Shown piece by piece: positions 8,364 to 17,180 of a stretch of 64,000 bases of DNA. The position numbers and the translations under genes are program-made. Numbering within the stretch: the stretch's first letter is position 1; every line of letters starts with the position of its first letter. The DNA comes from Streptomyces sp. PR69 (GTDB taxonomy: Bacteria; Actinomycetota; Actinomycetes; Streptomycetales; Streptomycetaceae): NCBI RefSeq assembly GCF_026420845.1, contig NZ_JAOWCB010000009.1, positions 62,001-126,000 of the forward strand, in the 5' to 3' direction. Under the pieces are notes generated by a model. The model had not been told where the DNA came from. It searched no databases and worked only from the letters and a program-made list of their open reading frames with translations.

Positions 8364-9053
8364 TCACATGGCGCGCATCCGGTTGATCTCGCTCGTCTGC
8401 TGGGCGATCACATCGGCCGCCATCTCCTCGATCAGGACGTTGTTCCCCTCCGAGAGCACCTCGGCGGCCATGGTGACCGCCCCCTGGTGATGAGTGATCA
8501 TCAGCTTCAGAAACAGCTCGTCGAAGGCCTTGCCGCGGGCCGCGCGCAGCTGCTCAAGCTGCGCCTCGGTCGCCATGCCCGGCATCAGGCCGTGGTCATG
8601 GCCATGGCCAGAGTCCGGCTGCTGGTCCCCGCCGTTGTGTTTCAGCCATGCTTCCATCGCGCCGATCTCCGGCTTCTGGGCGGCGGCGATCCGCTTCGCC
8701 ACCCTCTTGACCTGCGCGGACGCGGCACGCTCCGGGACCAGGCCGGTCATGGTCAGCGCCTGGGCATGGTGGACGATCATCATGCGCGTATAGCTGAAGT
8801 CCGCCGCGTTGGGACTGTCGTCGGGGGTGGCCTTCGCGGCCTCCTCGGGGGACAGCGTCCTGGCCGGCTCACCGGGCTTGCCCGGCGCCACCACGGACGG
8901 GCCCGCAGTCCCCTTGGCCTCGGCGGGAGCGCTTGGCTCCGCATCGCAGCCGGTGAGGGCGAGCAGGGCCGAGGCGAGCAGCGCGGCGGCCGCGGGCGGG
9001 GCGAGGGGGGCGAGGCGCGGGCGGGATACATGCGTTCTGCGGCGGTTCAACAC
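8364..9053 (-). CDS. DUF305 exported lipoprotein
   Basis: 229 residues. Arg-rich start, a hydrophobic stretch APPAAAALLASALLA, and a lipobox LTGC point to a lipid-anchored extracellular protein. The DUF305 domain shows two HH motifs, MMIVHHAQALTM and LMITHHQGAVTMA, plus the His-rich insert GHGHDHG that could bind metal. DUF305 proteins are ferritin-like and often linked to copper. I chose the GTG at 9051-9053 because AGGAGGT lies 4 bases upstream. An in-frame ATG at 9071 precedes that ribosome site. Confidence 0.85.
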   Translation of the reverse strand: MLNRRRTHVSRPRLAPLAPPAAAALLASALLALTGCDAEPSAPAEAKGTAGPSVVAPGKPGEPARTLSPEEAAKATPDDSPNAADFSYTRMMIVHHAQALTMTGLVPERAASAQVKRVAKRIAAAQKPEIGAMEAWLKHNGGDQQPDSGHGHDHGLMPGMATEAQLEQLRAARGKAFDELFLKLMITHHQGAVTMAAEVLSEGNNVLIEEMAADVIAQQTSEINRMRAM

Positions 9054-9228
9054 GCGGACCTCCTGGGGCACTTGTGGTGGTTGGGGGTCGTGCTGCGCGC
9101 TTGCGGACGGCTGCTCTCAGGGCGTCCGCACGACGTCTCCATTGCCCACTGTTGATATGTCCATGCAGGGGACGATACTGCCGGGGTCCGTGAACCGTTC
9201 CACCGCGAACGGACCGAGGGAGGACGCA

Positions 9229-10749
9229 GTGACCCCGTTGCACACCACCCGCGTACGGCGCAGACGACTGGGCGTGGCGACAGCCGCCGCCGGTCTCCTC
9301 GCCGCCCTGCTGACAGCCGGACCCGCGGCCGCCACCCCCGACCCCGGAGACTCACCCGTCCAGCAGGACATCACCGCGCAGCAGGCGGCCGACACCCGCG
9401 CCGCCATCGCCGCGGGGGAGATACCCGATGTGGACGAGGTGGTCCACAGCGACAACATCGAGCACCTGGCCGCCATCCCCAAAGACGCGCTGAAGGGCAC
9501 CAACTCGGACCTCGCCTTCCAAGGGCGATACGCCTACGCCGGGAACTACGACGGCTTCCGGATCTTCGACATCAGCGATCCGAAGTCGCCCCGGACCGTC
9601 GCACAGGTCCTGTGCCCCGGTTCGCAGAACGACGTCTCCGTCTCCGGCGAGCTGCTCTTCCTGTCCACCGACTCCTCGCGCAGCGACGACTCCTGCAACA
9701 GCACCACGCAGCCCGCGACGGAAAAGTCCTCCTGGGAGGGCATCAAGATCTTCGACATCAGCGACAAGCGCAGCCCCCGCTATATCGCCTCGGTCGAGAC
9801 CGCCTGCGGCTCGCACACCCACACCCTGGTGCCCGAGCGGCGCAACGTCTACGTGTACGTCTCCTCGTACTCTCCCAACGCCGCCTTCCCCGACTGCCAG
9901 CCGCCGCACGACGGGATCTCCGTCATCAGGGTGCCGCGCACGGCGCCCGAGCGGGCCAGGGTCGTGGCCTTCCCGGTGCTGTTCCCCGGCGACGGCCCGG
10001 ACGGCGGCGGCAACCCGGGCGGACCGACCAACCCCGGCGTGGCCAAGACCACCGGCTGCCATGACATCACCGTGCTGCCCGCCAAGAAGCTGGCCGCCGG
10101 AGCCTGCATGGGCGACGGCATCCTGTTCGACATCAGAAACCCGGAACGCCCCCGCGTCATCGACCGCGTCCAGGACAACGTCAACTTCGCCTTCTGGCAC
10201 TCCGCCACCTTCAACCAGCGGGCGGACAAGGTCGTTTTCACCGATGAGCTGGGCGGCGGCGGAGCGGCCACCTGCAACGCCGAGGTCGGTCCGGACCGCG
10301 GCGCGGACGGCGTCTATGACATCGTCGGCCGGGGGGCCAAGCGCAAACTGGTCTTCCGCAGCTACTTCAAGATCCCCAGGCATCAGGCCGACACCGAGAA
10401 CTGCGTGGCCCACAACGGCTCGCTGATCCCGGTCCCCGGCCGCGACATCATGGTCCAGGCCTGGTATCAGGGCGGCGTCTCGGTATGGGAGTTCACCGAC
10501 TCCCGGCGGCCCAAGGAGATCGCCTACTTCGAACGCGGCCCGCTCAGCGCGGACACCCTGCGCGGCGGCGGCTCCTGGTCGGCGTACTACTACAACGGCC
10601 ATATCTACTCGAACGACATCGCCAAGGGCCTCGATGTGCTGCGGATCGACGACCGGCGCACGGACTGGGCGAAGCGGCTGCGGATGGACGAGCTGAACGT
10701 CCAGACCCAGCCCGACTACTTCCGCGACTTCTTCCCCTTCCGGGGCTGA
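9229..10749 (+). CDS. Exported LVIVD-repeat protein
   Basis: 506 residues. The start has a twin-Arg-like stretch (RVRRRRLG) followed by a hydrophobic run and a GPAAAT cleavage region, so it is secreted, possibly by Tat or Sec. The mature part has LVIVD-type repeats such as YAYAGNYDGFRIFDISDPKSP and GIKIFDISDKRSPRYI, which usually build a beta-propeller. Cys residues are spaced for disulfides. GTG 9229 follows GGGAGG by 5 bases, so it is preferred over an ATG further upstream. The gene is divergent from the DUF305 lipoprotein. The substrate is unknown. Confidence 0.85.
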   Translation: MTPLHTTRVRRRRLGVATAAAGLLAALLTAGPAAATPDPGDSPVQQDITAQQAADTRAAIAAGEIPDVDEVVHSDNIEHLAAIPKDALKGTNSDLAFQGRYAYAGNYDGFRIFDISDPKSPRTVAQVLCPGSQNDVSVSGELLFLSTDSSRSDDSCNSTTQPATEKSSWEGIKIFDISDKRSPRYIASVETACGSHTHTLVPERRNVYVYVSSYSPNAAFPDCQPPHDGISVIRVPRTAPERARVVAFPVLFPGDGPDGGGNPGGPTNPGVAKTTGCHDITVLPAKKLAAGACMGDGILFDIRNPERPRVIDRVQDNVNFAFWHSATFNQRADKVVFTDELGGGGAATCNAEVGPDRGADGVYDIVGRGAKRKLVFRSYFKIPRHQADTENCVAHNGSLIPVPGRDIMVQAWYQGGVSVWEFTDSRRPKEIAYFERGPLSADTLRGGGSWSAYYYNGHIYSNDIAKGLDVLRIDDRRTDWAKRLRMDELNVQTQPDYFRDFFPFRG

Positions 10750-10755
10750 GCCACC

Positions 10756-10816
10756 CTCAGCGGCGCAGGATCTCAGCCGCGCAGGATCTCAGTGGCGCAG
10801 GATCTCAGCGGCGCAC
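10756..10816. repeat. 16-base tandem repeat, 3.8 copies
   Basis: Copies begin at 10756, 10772, 10788 and 10804 (unit CTCAGCGGCGCAGGAT, with single changes). The last copy is the 3' end of the TetR gene including its stop codon, so the array looks like repeated slippage of that gene tail. Confidence 0.9.
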
Positions 10817-11440
10817 CGCCTCCGCCGCCGTCTCGCTGGGCGGCCTCTCGCCCGGCGGGACACCCAGCTCCCAGTCCAGCCCGTACCGCTGGAACAGCTC
10901 GGCGCGCAGCCGCTCCCGGGGCATCGGCGCCCCCGGGAGCAGCACCGCGAACACCGCGCCCATGAGCAGGGCACGCAGCATCGGATAGTCCGCGTCGACG
11001 TCCCGTGAGCCGTACCGCTCGACGGTGTCACGCAGCAGGAACGCCAGCCGCTGCTGCTCCGGGCACTGCACGAAGCCCTCGGCCTGGAGCACCCCGGACA
11101 TATGGGTGCGCATCAGCAGCGGCCGGTCGACGGCGAGCCCCAGGATCGCGTCGATCGCCCGCGCCAGCCGCTCCCGGCCGTCCTCGGAGCGAGGCTCCCG
11201 CTCCAGCGCCGCCTCCAGGGTCAGATGCATCAGCCGGTGCACCGCCGACTGCAGCAGCTGGCGCTTGCCCGGGAAGTAGTACGACACCAGCCCGCGTGCC
11301 GCGCCCGCCCGATCGGCGATGTCGCCCAGCGTCGTCGCCTCGTAACCGCGCTCGCCGACCAGATCGACCGTCGCCTGGAGCAGTCGCTCCCGGGAACGAC
11401 GGCGGAGCTCTTCATTGACCGATGGGCTCCGCGGGGACAT
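10805..11440 (-). CDS. TetR-family regulator
   Basis: 211 residues. The N-terminal HTH reads TLGDIADRAGAARGLVSYYFPGKRQLL, a standard TetR recognition helix. The C-terminal ligand domain is helical and unassigned. ATG 11438-11440 has AGGAG 6 bases upstream, although a longer frame is open. A perfect 13-base palindrome lies just upstream, next to a TATATT box, so the gene is probably autoregulated. Its target is unclear because neighbours on both sides are convergent or in tandem. The stop codon lies in a 16-base tandem repeat. Confidence 0.88.
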   Translation of the reverse strand: MSPRSPSVNEELRRRSRERLLQATVDLVGERGYEATTLGDIADRAGAARGLVSYYFPGKRQLLQSAVHRLMHLTLEAALEREPRSEDGRERLARAIDAILGLAVDRPLLMRTHMSGVLQAEGFVQCPEQQRLAFLLRDTVERYGSRDVDADYPMLRALLMGAVFAVLLPGAPMPRERLRAELFQRYGLDWELGVPPGERPPSETAAEAVRR

Positions 11441-11459
11441 GCTTGACTCCTGCGTTGAC

Positions 11460-11472
11460 TGGCTCCGAGCCA
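11460..11472. promoter_or_regulatory. Palindromic operator before the TetR gene
   Basis: TGGCTCCGAGCCA is a perfect 6-1-6 palindrome. On the minus strand it directly follows a TATATT -10 candidate (11472-11477), so it would sit on the transcription start of the TetR gene. Autorepression is inferred. Confidence 0.6.
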
Positions 11473-11622
11473 ATATACTCAGCGCGGCTGCTGTACCGGT
11501 GCCATGGCTCGGGCAGCGGGGATGCCGCCTGAACCGGGCGACGCGGGGGATCGTCCGGTTCGGGCGGCTTTGCCCTGCCTTCATTCTCTCTCTGGCCGTC
11601 CGGTCCGACGGCTCTGTGCTGC

Positions 11623-12354
11623 TCAGCGGGGAGCGGCCGACCCTGGCGACGGCCGGGCGAGCCCGGCGCGGTCCAGCACCGGGAGCAGGCCCTCGGGCCG
11701 CCGGTGAACCGGCAGATGATCCACGAAGTGCACGGCGCTGCCCAGCGCGGCTGCCCCGCCGTCCGCCCTGCGGTCGTCGCCGACCATCAGCACCTCCCGC
11801 GGATTCAGGCCGAGCGCCTCGCAGGCCGTGCCGAACAGCCGGGCGTCCGGCTTCTGGACACCGTGCTCATACGACAGGACATAGGCGTCCACCAGCGGGT
11901 CCAGCCCATGGGCGCGGAAGACCGGCCGCAGATCCCAGCCGATGTTGCTGACGACCGCCACTGCGAGCCCGTGTTCGCGCAGCGCGCCGAGCACCCCGGC
12001 CGCGTCCGGATAGGGGCTCCAGGCGTCCGGTGACATATGCCGGTCGTACAGGGCGTCGTACAGCCCCTCGTCGGGCAGCTCCACCTGGCGGGCGAGACCC
12101 GTGTACGCCGCCCGGTGGCGCTCCCCGCTCATATCGCGCGTGCGCCACAGCTCGGACAGCTCATCGGGCATCCGCTGCGGAGACGAGCCGCCGGGCAGCG
12201 CCCCCGCCGCTTCGAGCCCCTGGGCGCACCGGGTGAGTTCCGCCGCGTCGAGCCGCTGCCCGCGGGCGTCGAGCGCCGCGCGGAGCCAGTCGGTCGCCGA
12301 CTCGACGCGGAACAGCGTCCCGGAGAAGTCGAAGAGCACACCCTTGATCGTCAT
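11623..12354 (-). CDS. HAD-family hydrolase
   Basis: 243 residues. HAD motif I is VLFDFSGTLF, with the nucleophile Asp followed by Ser at the usual second-Asp position. Motif II is VAVVSN, motif III is GVQKPD and motif IV is MVGDDRRAD. The helical cap between motifs I and II places it with haloacid dehalogenase/phosphoglycolate-phosphatase-like subfamily I enzymes. The second motif-I acid is replaced (DFS rather than DxD), which is seen in dehalogenase-like members, so phosphatase activity is not certain. The ATG overlaps the PAP2 stop by 4 bases (operon). Confidence 0.85.
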   Translation of the reverse strand: MTIKGVLFDFSGTLFRVESATDWLRAALDARGQRLDAAELTRCAQGLEAAGALPGGSSPQRMPDELSELWRTRDMSGERHRAAYTGLARQVELPDEGLYDALYDRHMSPDAWSPYPDAAGVLGALREHGLAVAVVSNIGWDLRPVFRAHGLDPLVDAYVLSYEHGVQKPDARLFGTACEALGLNPREVLMVGDDRRADGGAAALGSAVHFVDHLPVHRRPEGLLPVLDRAGLARPSPGSAAPR

Positions 12355-13070
12355 GGCCCCGGATCCTCGCCGGTCGGCCCCGCCCGCCGCAAACGGGTCA
12401 AGGCGCGTCCGGCCCAGGCATACGAGACGGCGGCCAGCCCGGCCAGCAGCGCCCCCAGCAGCCAGCCGGCCACCACGTCCGAGGGCCAGTGCACGCCCAG
12501 ATACAGCCGGGTGAAGCCCACCCCGGCCACCGACACGGCAGCGGCCGCCGCACACCACACCCACGGCCGCCCCCGCACGCCCTCCCGGCGCAGCAGCCAC
12601 ACCAGCAGCCCGCAGGCGACCGCCGCGGACATCGCATGACCGGAGGGGAAAGCGGCGTACTCGGCCGAGTCGACGGGGTCCGCCCAGCGTGGGCGCTCCC
12701 GGCCGACCGCCGACTTCAGGCTCTGCTGGACGGCCGTGCCCAGCGCGCTCGTCGCCGCGAACCACCCGGCCAGCAGGCGCTCGCGGCGCGCCCACAGCCA
12801 GACGGCCGCGGCGAGGGTCAGCGCACGCATCGTCCACGGGTCCCACACCCAGTCCGACAGCACCCTGTTCAGCCGGGTGAAGCCGGGCTCGGCGACCGCC
12901 GACCGGTGCAGTGCCCCGGCCACCGCCCGGTCGAAGGAGACCAGCGGGGCCCAGTCGACGGCCACCAGCACCGTCAGCGCGGCCGCTGCGGCGGCGCACA
13001 CCGCGAGATACGGGCCGCGGGCTGCGGTGGCCGCGGTGACGGGACGGGCCTCCGGATGCAGCAGGTGCAT
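12351..13070 (-). CDS. PAP2-family membrane phosphatase
   Basis: 239 residues with about six membrane segments. The three phosphatidic-acid-phosphatase motifs are present in order: KSAVGRERP, PSGH, and RLYLGVHWPSD, the last two supplying the catalytic His pair. Relatives dephosphorylate lipid phosphates such as undecaprenyl or phosphatidylglycerol phosphate at the outer membrane face. It is the first gene of a two-gene operon with the HAD hydrolase (ATGA overlap). Confidence 0.92.
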   Translation of the reverse strand: MHLLHPEARPVTAATAARGPYLAVCAAAAAALTVLVAVDWAPLVSFDRAVAGALHRSAVAEPGFTRLNRVLSDWVWDPWTMRALTLAAAVWLWARRERLLAGWFAATSALGTAVQQSLKSAVGRERPRWADPVDSAEYAAFPSGHAMSAAVACGLLVWLLRREGVRGRPWVWCAAAAAVSVAGVGFTRLYLGVHWPSDVVAGWLLGALLAGLAAVSYAWAGRALTRLRRAGPTGEDPGP

Positions 13071-13503
13071 GCGGAGATCCTCCCCGCTCCCACGTCGCGC
13101 CGCCAGGCCGCGCCCGGCGGTCTTGCCCCCACCCTCCCCCTACGCCCTGGGGGCGTGGGGGACCCCCACTTCCCGAAACTGGGGGCTCCGCCCCCAGACC
13201 CCCGTGCGGCCTGAAGGCCGTGTCCTCAAACTCCCCCAGACCCGGTCCGGGAGGCGCCCCCAACGGGCTTGACTTGGCTGCGCCAAACCCCCGCACCGCC
13301 GACGTTGGCAGCGCACAGTCAGCCCCGCCTGGGGGTACCTCCGTGGGGGTCCCCCTGGGGGCACCCCCGGACGGAGTCTGTGGGGAGGAATCTGGGGGAG
13401 TTTGAGGCGCGGGAGCCAGCACATCCAGCCCCGCCGGCGATTGAGGCGCGGGGGTCCGGGGGCGGAGCCCTCGGGGAACGGGGTCTGGGGGCGGAGCCCC
13501 CAG
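13071..13503. repeat. GC-rich intergenic repeat block 1
   Basis: No gene. It contains hairpins such as the one at 13179-13197 (8-base arms around TCC). It shares long stretches with the gaps at 30.2, 33.4, 46.4 and 54.4 kb, including a GGGGGC...GCCCCC hairpin next to a GGCC..GGCC hairpin and a CCGGACGGAGTCTG segment. It lies between the start of the PAP2 gene and the end of the M56 gene. Confidence 0.7.
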
Positions 13504-14457
13504 TTATGGGAAGAGAACGCTCTGGCCGAGCGCCCGCAGGCCCGGCGCGAACGCCACCAGCAGCGGCACCACCGGCACCAGCGCGGCCGCGGCCGTCAGC
13601 CTCAGCCGGCGGCCCGCGGTGAGCCGCGGAGTGGGGGCGAGCAGCCGGTTCACCCGCTGCGGCAGCTGCGCCTCGGGCGTCGGGCAGGGTCCGAACACCC
13701 CCCGGTCCTCGTTGAGTTCGACCAGCGCCAGCGCGATCGTGAGCCGGCCGAAGCGCCGCGACGCCACGTCGTCGGCGGCCAGTTCCACCAGCCGGTGCAT
13801 CTCGTCCCGGAACGCCGCGAACACGGGCACCTGCGGAAACCCGGCGGCCAGCGCCCCGGAGCAGTGCAGCAGCCAGTCGTGCCGCGCGCGTGCGTGGCCC
13901 TGCTCATGTGCCAGCACCGCATCGAGCTGACGGCCCTTCAGGCGGCGCAGCGCCGCTGTGGTGACGACGAGTTGGGGCGTGGCGCCCGGCAGCCACCAGG
14001 CGTCCGGCCGTTCGCCCTCCAGCACGACCAGCGGCTCCCCGCCCGGTTTCTCCCCCGGCAGCAGCGGCGAGCGCGCCAGCAGCTCCGCACGCCGCCCCCT
14101 GCGCCGAAGCCGCGCCCGGCGGATCTCCCGCGCCAGCATCGCCGCCGTCCACAGGCCGCCGCAGGCCAGGGCGACCGCCAGCAGCGCGGACCATGGCTCA
14201 TGGGCGGCGAGGGCATAGGCCTCGACGACAGCGTGCGGGGCGGGGGCGAAGACCTGGCCTCGCACGAGCTGCCAGGCGGCGGCTGCGCTGAACGTCATCG
14301 ACAGGGCGAAGGACAGCAGCACGGCGGCCACGGCGCACTGCCACACCCACAGCGCCACCACCGGCTCGCGCTCCGCCCATTCGGCCCTGGCCAGCAGGCG
14401 CGGGGCGACGACGGCGACCAGCGCGCCGAGCGAGAGCAGCGCAAGGGAGACCACCAT
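13504..14457 (-). CDS. M56-family (BlaR1-like) membrane metallopeptidase
   Basis: 317 residues with hydrophobic segments at both ends and in the middle. The zinc motif HEQGHARARHDW (HExxH) is in a cytoplasmic-type loop, with ELAADDVASRRFG downstream supplying the third ligand region. BlaR1/MecR1 relatives cleave a BlaI repressor. The beta-lactam sensor domain is absent here and no BlaI gene is adjacent, so the partner is unknown. The start is ambiguous between the ATG at 14455-14457 and a GTG three codons upstream. It lies downstream of the DUF5134 gene in the same direction. Confidence 0.85.
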   Translation of the reverse strand: MVVSLALLSLGALVAVVAPRLLARAEWAEREPVVALWVWQCAVAAVLLSFALSMTFSAAAAWQLVRGQVFAPAPHAVVEAYALAAHEPWSALLAVALACGGLWTAAMLAREIRRARLRRRGRRAELLARSPLLPGEKPGGEPLVVLEGERPDAWWLPGATPQLVVTTAALRRLKGRQLDAVLAHEQGHARARHDWLLHCSGALAAGFPQVPVFAAFRDEMHRLVELAADDVASRRFGRLTIALALVELNEDRGVFGPCPTPEAQLPQRVNRLLAPTPRLTAGRRLRLTAAAALVPVVPLLVAFAPGLRALGQSVLFP

Positions 14458-14549
14458 GCCGCCCACCCTATGAGCGCACGCCTACCCGGGGGTATGGCCG
14501 CGCGCTTCAAGTGACGCACGCCACGGTTTGCACTCCGAGAGGCCGCGTC

Positions 14550-15119
14550 TCACAGAGCGAGAAGCATCGCCAGCATCGCCAGCCCCATCGACACCTGGCA
14601 GGCCAGTGCCAGCTCCGGGCGCGCCGCCCAGGCCGCCGAGGGCGGCGTCGCCGCGCCCGCCGCCGCGGGCACGGGTATCAGCCGTGGGCCGGCGCGCAGC
14701 ACATAGACCGTGTAGTAGACGAGCAGCACCCCGGTCAGCAGCGGCGCGCCTCCGGCCGGATGGCTTCCGACGGTATGAGCGCCGTGCCCGGACGGGCTCG
14801 CCGGGTGCACCGCGGCCATATAGACCATGGCCAGCGAGCCGACGAGATGGTGCAGATGGTGTGCGCTGCGCAGCGCGGTACGCAGGGTCGGCAGTGCGAC
14901 CGCGCCAAACACCAGCGCGTACACCGCCCAGGTCCACTCCGGCGGGGTGAACACCGCGGTCGGCACCGCCATCGCGGCCATGCCGATGCTCATCAGCGCC
15001 TCGCTGCCGGCCGCCTTGCGTGCCGTGCCCGCGCAGCGGCGCATCCGCAGCAGGCAGTACCCGCCCGTCGCGCCGCACAGCGCCATGAGCAGCCAGCCGA
15101 CCGCCGCCGGTCCATGCAC
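14550..15119 (-). CDS. DUF5134 integral membrane protein
   Basis: 189 residues, mostly membrane segments (AAVGWLLMALCGATGGYCLL, WTWAVYALVFGAVALPTL, LLTGVLLVYYTVYVL, ELALACQVSMGLAMLAMLLAL). Between them is the His-rich stretch SAHHLHHLVGSLAMVYMA and a second His-containing loop, which could ligate metal or heme. The GTG at 15117-15119 has a strong GGGGGGAGGTG site 4-6 bases upstream. It is followed 92 bases later by the M56 gene, probably in one unit. Function unknown. Confidence 0.75.
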   Translation of the reverse strand: MHGPAAVGWLLMALCGATGGYCLLRMRRCAGTARKAAGSEALMSIGMAAMAVPTAVFTPPEWTWAVYALVFGAVALPTLRTALRSAHHLHHLVGSLAMVYMAAVHPASPSGHGAHTVGSHPAGGAPLLTGVLLVYYTVYVLRAGPRLIPVPAAAGAATPPSAAWAARPELALACQVSMGLAMLAMLLAL

Positions 15120-15390
15120 GGTGCACCTCCCCCCTTCGACCGTGTCGAGGAGTCGATGCCCGTCTGGAGGCGGCCTACGCGAGCGCACAGGCGTGCGAAG
15201 GGGGCGCGGGGCTGCGAATCGAGCCCATCTCCGCCCCGGCCCCAGCGGAAGGCCACCCTCCGCCGGTGCCGCGATATGCGCGGCGACCGCGCGGCACCCC
15301 GTACCGACCCCGTACCGCACCCAGCACACCGGCCCGTACGCCGACCGAGCCGCGCGCCCGCCAGCCGCGCGGGCCCCCGCCGGCCGTCTC

Positions 15391-15789
15391 TCAGGGGCGG
15401 TAGCGCAGCGGATGGTCTGCGGGAACCTCGACCACGGCGATGCGATGGCCGTCGGGGTCGGCGATCCACATCTCGATCAGCCCCCATGGCTCCCGCACCG
15501 GCTCGCGCAGCACCGTCACGCCCGCCGCCGTCAGCTCCTCATGGGCCGCCGCCGCGTCCTCGACCTGGAGCCACAGCTGCACAGCGGGTGAGGCCCGCGG
15601 ATCTTCCGCGGCCGGCAGCCGCCCGGACACCTCCAGGAAACCGCCGCCGAGGAAGTAGACCGTGCCCCGCTCCGGGCCGGTGCCGAACTCCCGGTAGACC
15701 GGCAGCCCCAGCTGCTCCCCGTAGAACCGCCGGGACCGCTCGGGGTCCGCAGGACGCAGCAGGGTCCGGCTGCTCAGCACATGAACCAT
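15391..15789 (-). CDS. VOC-superfamily (glyoxalase/bleomycin-resistance fold) protein
   Basis: 132 residues, the size of one vicinal-oxygen-chelate domain pair. LRPADPERSRRFYGEQLGLPV and the closing WGLIEMWIADPDGHRIAVVEVP are the family signature. Metal ligands and substrate cannot be fixed from sequence. A TACTGT box ends 7 bases before the ATG and there is no ribosome site, so the mRNA is probably leaderless. It is divergent from a GNAT acetyltransferase gene. Confidence 0.85.
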   Translation of the reverse strand: MVHVLSSRTLLRPADPERSRRFYGEQLGLPVYREFGTGPERGTVYFLGGGFLEVSGRLPAAEDPRASPAVQLWLQVEDAAAAHEELTAAGVTVLREPVREPWGLIEMWIADPDGHRIAVVEVPADHPLRYRP

Positions 15790-15796
15790 GGTCCAA

Positions 15797-15802
15797 ACAG
15801 TA
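15797..15802 (-). promoter_or_regulatory. -10 box of a leaderless promoter for the VOC gene
   Basis: TACTGT on the minus strand, 7 bases before the ATG at 15789, with no Shine-Dalgarno in between. Confidence 0.5.
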
Positions 15803-15866
15803 AGCCCGTCGGCGGGGTTAGGCTCAAGACCGTCTCAACCGACCACGGACGACGGAGAGTAGCTGT

Positions 15867-16418
15867 ATGGACACCGCACCGCCCTCGAGTGCCGGCGAAC
15901 TCACCTATCGCGATGCGGTCGAGGCCGATGTGCCGGCGCTTGTGCCGCTGATCGAGTCCGCGTACCGCGGTGACGCCAGCCGGGCCGGCTGGACCACCGA
16001 GGCGGATCTGCTCGACGGCCAGCGGACGGACCCCGAGGGTGTGCGCGAGGTGATCGCCAAGCCCGGCAGCCGGCTGCTGACGGTCGAGCGGGACGGCGAG
16101 CTGATCGCCTGCTGCCAGCTGGAGCACCGTGGTGACGCCGCCTATTTCGGCATGTTCGCGGTCCGGCCCGAACTCCAGGGGGCGGGCCTGGGCCGCCGGA
16201 TCATCGCCGAGGCGGAGCGCACGGTGCGCGAGGAGTGGGGTGTGCGCGAGATGCATATGACCGTGATCTCGGTGCGCGAGGAGCTGATCGCCTGGTACGA
16301 GCGGCGCGGCTACCGCCGTACGGGACGGCTCAGCCCGTTCCCGTACGGCGACGAGCGCTTCGGCATACCCCAGCGTGCCGACCTGGCTTTCGAGCTGCTG
16401 GTCAAGGAACTGCCCTGA
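15867..16418 (+). CDS. GNAT-family N-acetyltransferase
   Basis: 183 residues. The acetyl-CoA motif is MFAVRPELQGAGLGRRIIAEAER (Q/RxxGxG/A type), followed by MTVISVREELIAWYERRGYRRTGRL, the usual C-terminal strand and loop of GNAT enzymes. ATG 15867 follows GGAGAG. The substrate (amine or antibiotic) cannot be told. It is divergent from the glyoxalase-fold gene. Confidence 0.88.
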   Translation: MDTAPPSSAGELTYRDAVEADVPALVPLIESAYRGDASRAGWTTEADLLDGQRTDPEGVREVIAKPGSRLLTVERDGELIACCQLEHRGDAAYFGMFAVRPELQGAGLGRRIIAEAERTVREEWGVREMHMTVISVREELIAWYERRGYRRTGRLSPFPYGDERFGIPQRADLAFELLVKELP

Positions 16419-16496
16419 CGCGCCCTGACGCCCCCGGCGAACCCCTGCTGAGCCCCCGGCAAGCCCCCGGCGAGCCGCCGCGGAACGGCCGGCGTA

Positions 16497-17180
16497 TCAG
16501 GCCGTGAACCGGCCCGTGCGTCTGATCTCCGGGAAGTCGGTCGTCGCGCCGTCCAGCTCCAGGGCCCGCACCAGCCGCAGATGATCCTGGGTGTTCACCA
16601 CCCAGCCGATCACCCGCAGCTTCTCGCCGCGTGCGCGCTCGACCGTTTCCAGCGTCAGCCGCCGGATGTTCAGCGCGAGCGCGCCCGCGCCGACCGCCTT
16701 CGCCCGGTCCACGATGTCGGCGCCCCAGCGGCTGGCGACCAGCACCGTGCGCACGCCCGGCACCAGCCGGGCGATCTCGGCGACCGCGTCGTCGTGGAAG
16801 GACGACACCTCGATGCGGTCGGTGAGATCGCGGCGCAGCATCACCTCCGCCAGCGCCTGGGCCGCCGCCCTATCCTTGATCTCCGCCTGGAGGGGGGAGC
16901 GCACGGCGTCCAGCACCTCTTCGAAGAGCGGAACGCGCTCGCCCTGGCCCGCGTCCAGCTCCCGCAGCTCCGCGAGGGTCTTCTCGGCGATGGGCCCCTT
17001 TCCGTCCGTCGTGCGGTCCACGTCGGCGTCGTGCATGACGACCAGCGCGCCGTCCTTGCTGAGATGCAGATCGAGTTCGATGGCGTCCATGCCGGACCGC
17101 TCGGCGCGGACGAACGAGCGCAGGGTGTTCTCCGGCTCGACGCCCATGACTCCGCGGTGACCGATGGTGAGGAAAGTCAA
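16497..17180 (-). CDS. Glycerophosphodiester phosphodiesterase
   Basis: 227 residues, a compact GDPD TIM barrel. TIGHRGVMGVEPENTLRSF contains the HRG and PENT catalytic motif. AIELDLHLSKDGALVVMHD contains the metal-binding ExD and the HD dyad. It splits glycerophosphodiesters into glycerol-3-phosphate and an alcohol. There is no signal peptide, so it is probably cytoplasmic. A TTG start at 17178-17180 is inferred because the protein begins right at the first strand (TFLTIGHRG) and a GAGAG-like site precedes it. Confidence 0.88.
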   Translation of the reverse strand: MTFLTIGHRGVMGVEPENTLRSFVRAERSGMDAIELDLHLSKDGALVVMHDADVDRTTDGKGPIAEKTLAELRELDAGQGERVPLFEEVLDAVRSPLQAEIKDRAAAQALAEVMLRRDLTDRIEVSSFHDDAVAEIARLVPGVRTVLVASRWGADIVDRAKAVGAGALALNIRRLTLETVERARGEKLRVIGWVVNTQDHLRLVRALELDGATTDFPEIRRTGRFTA

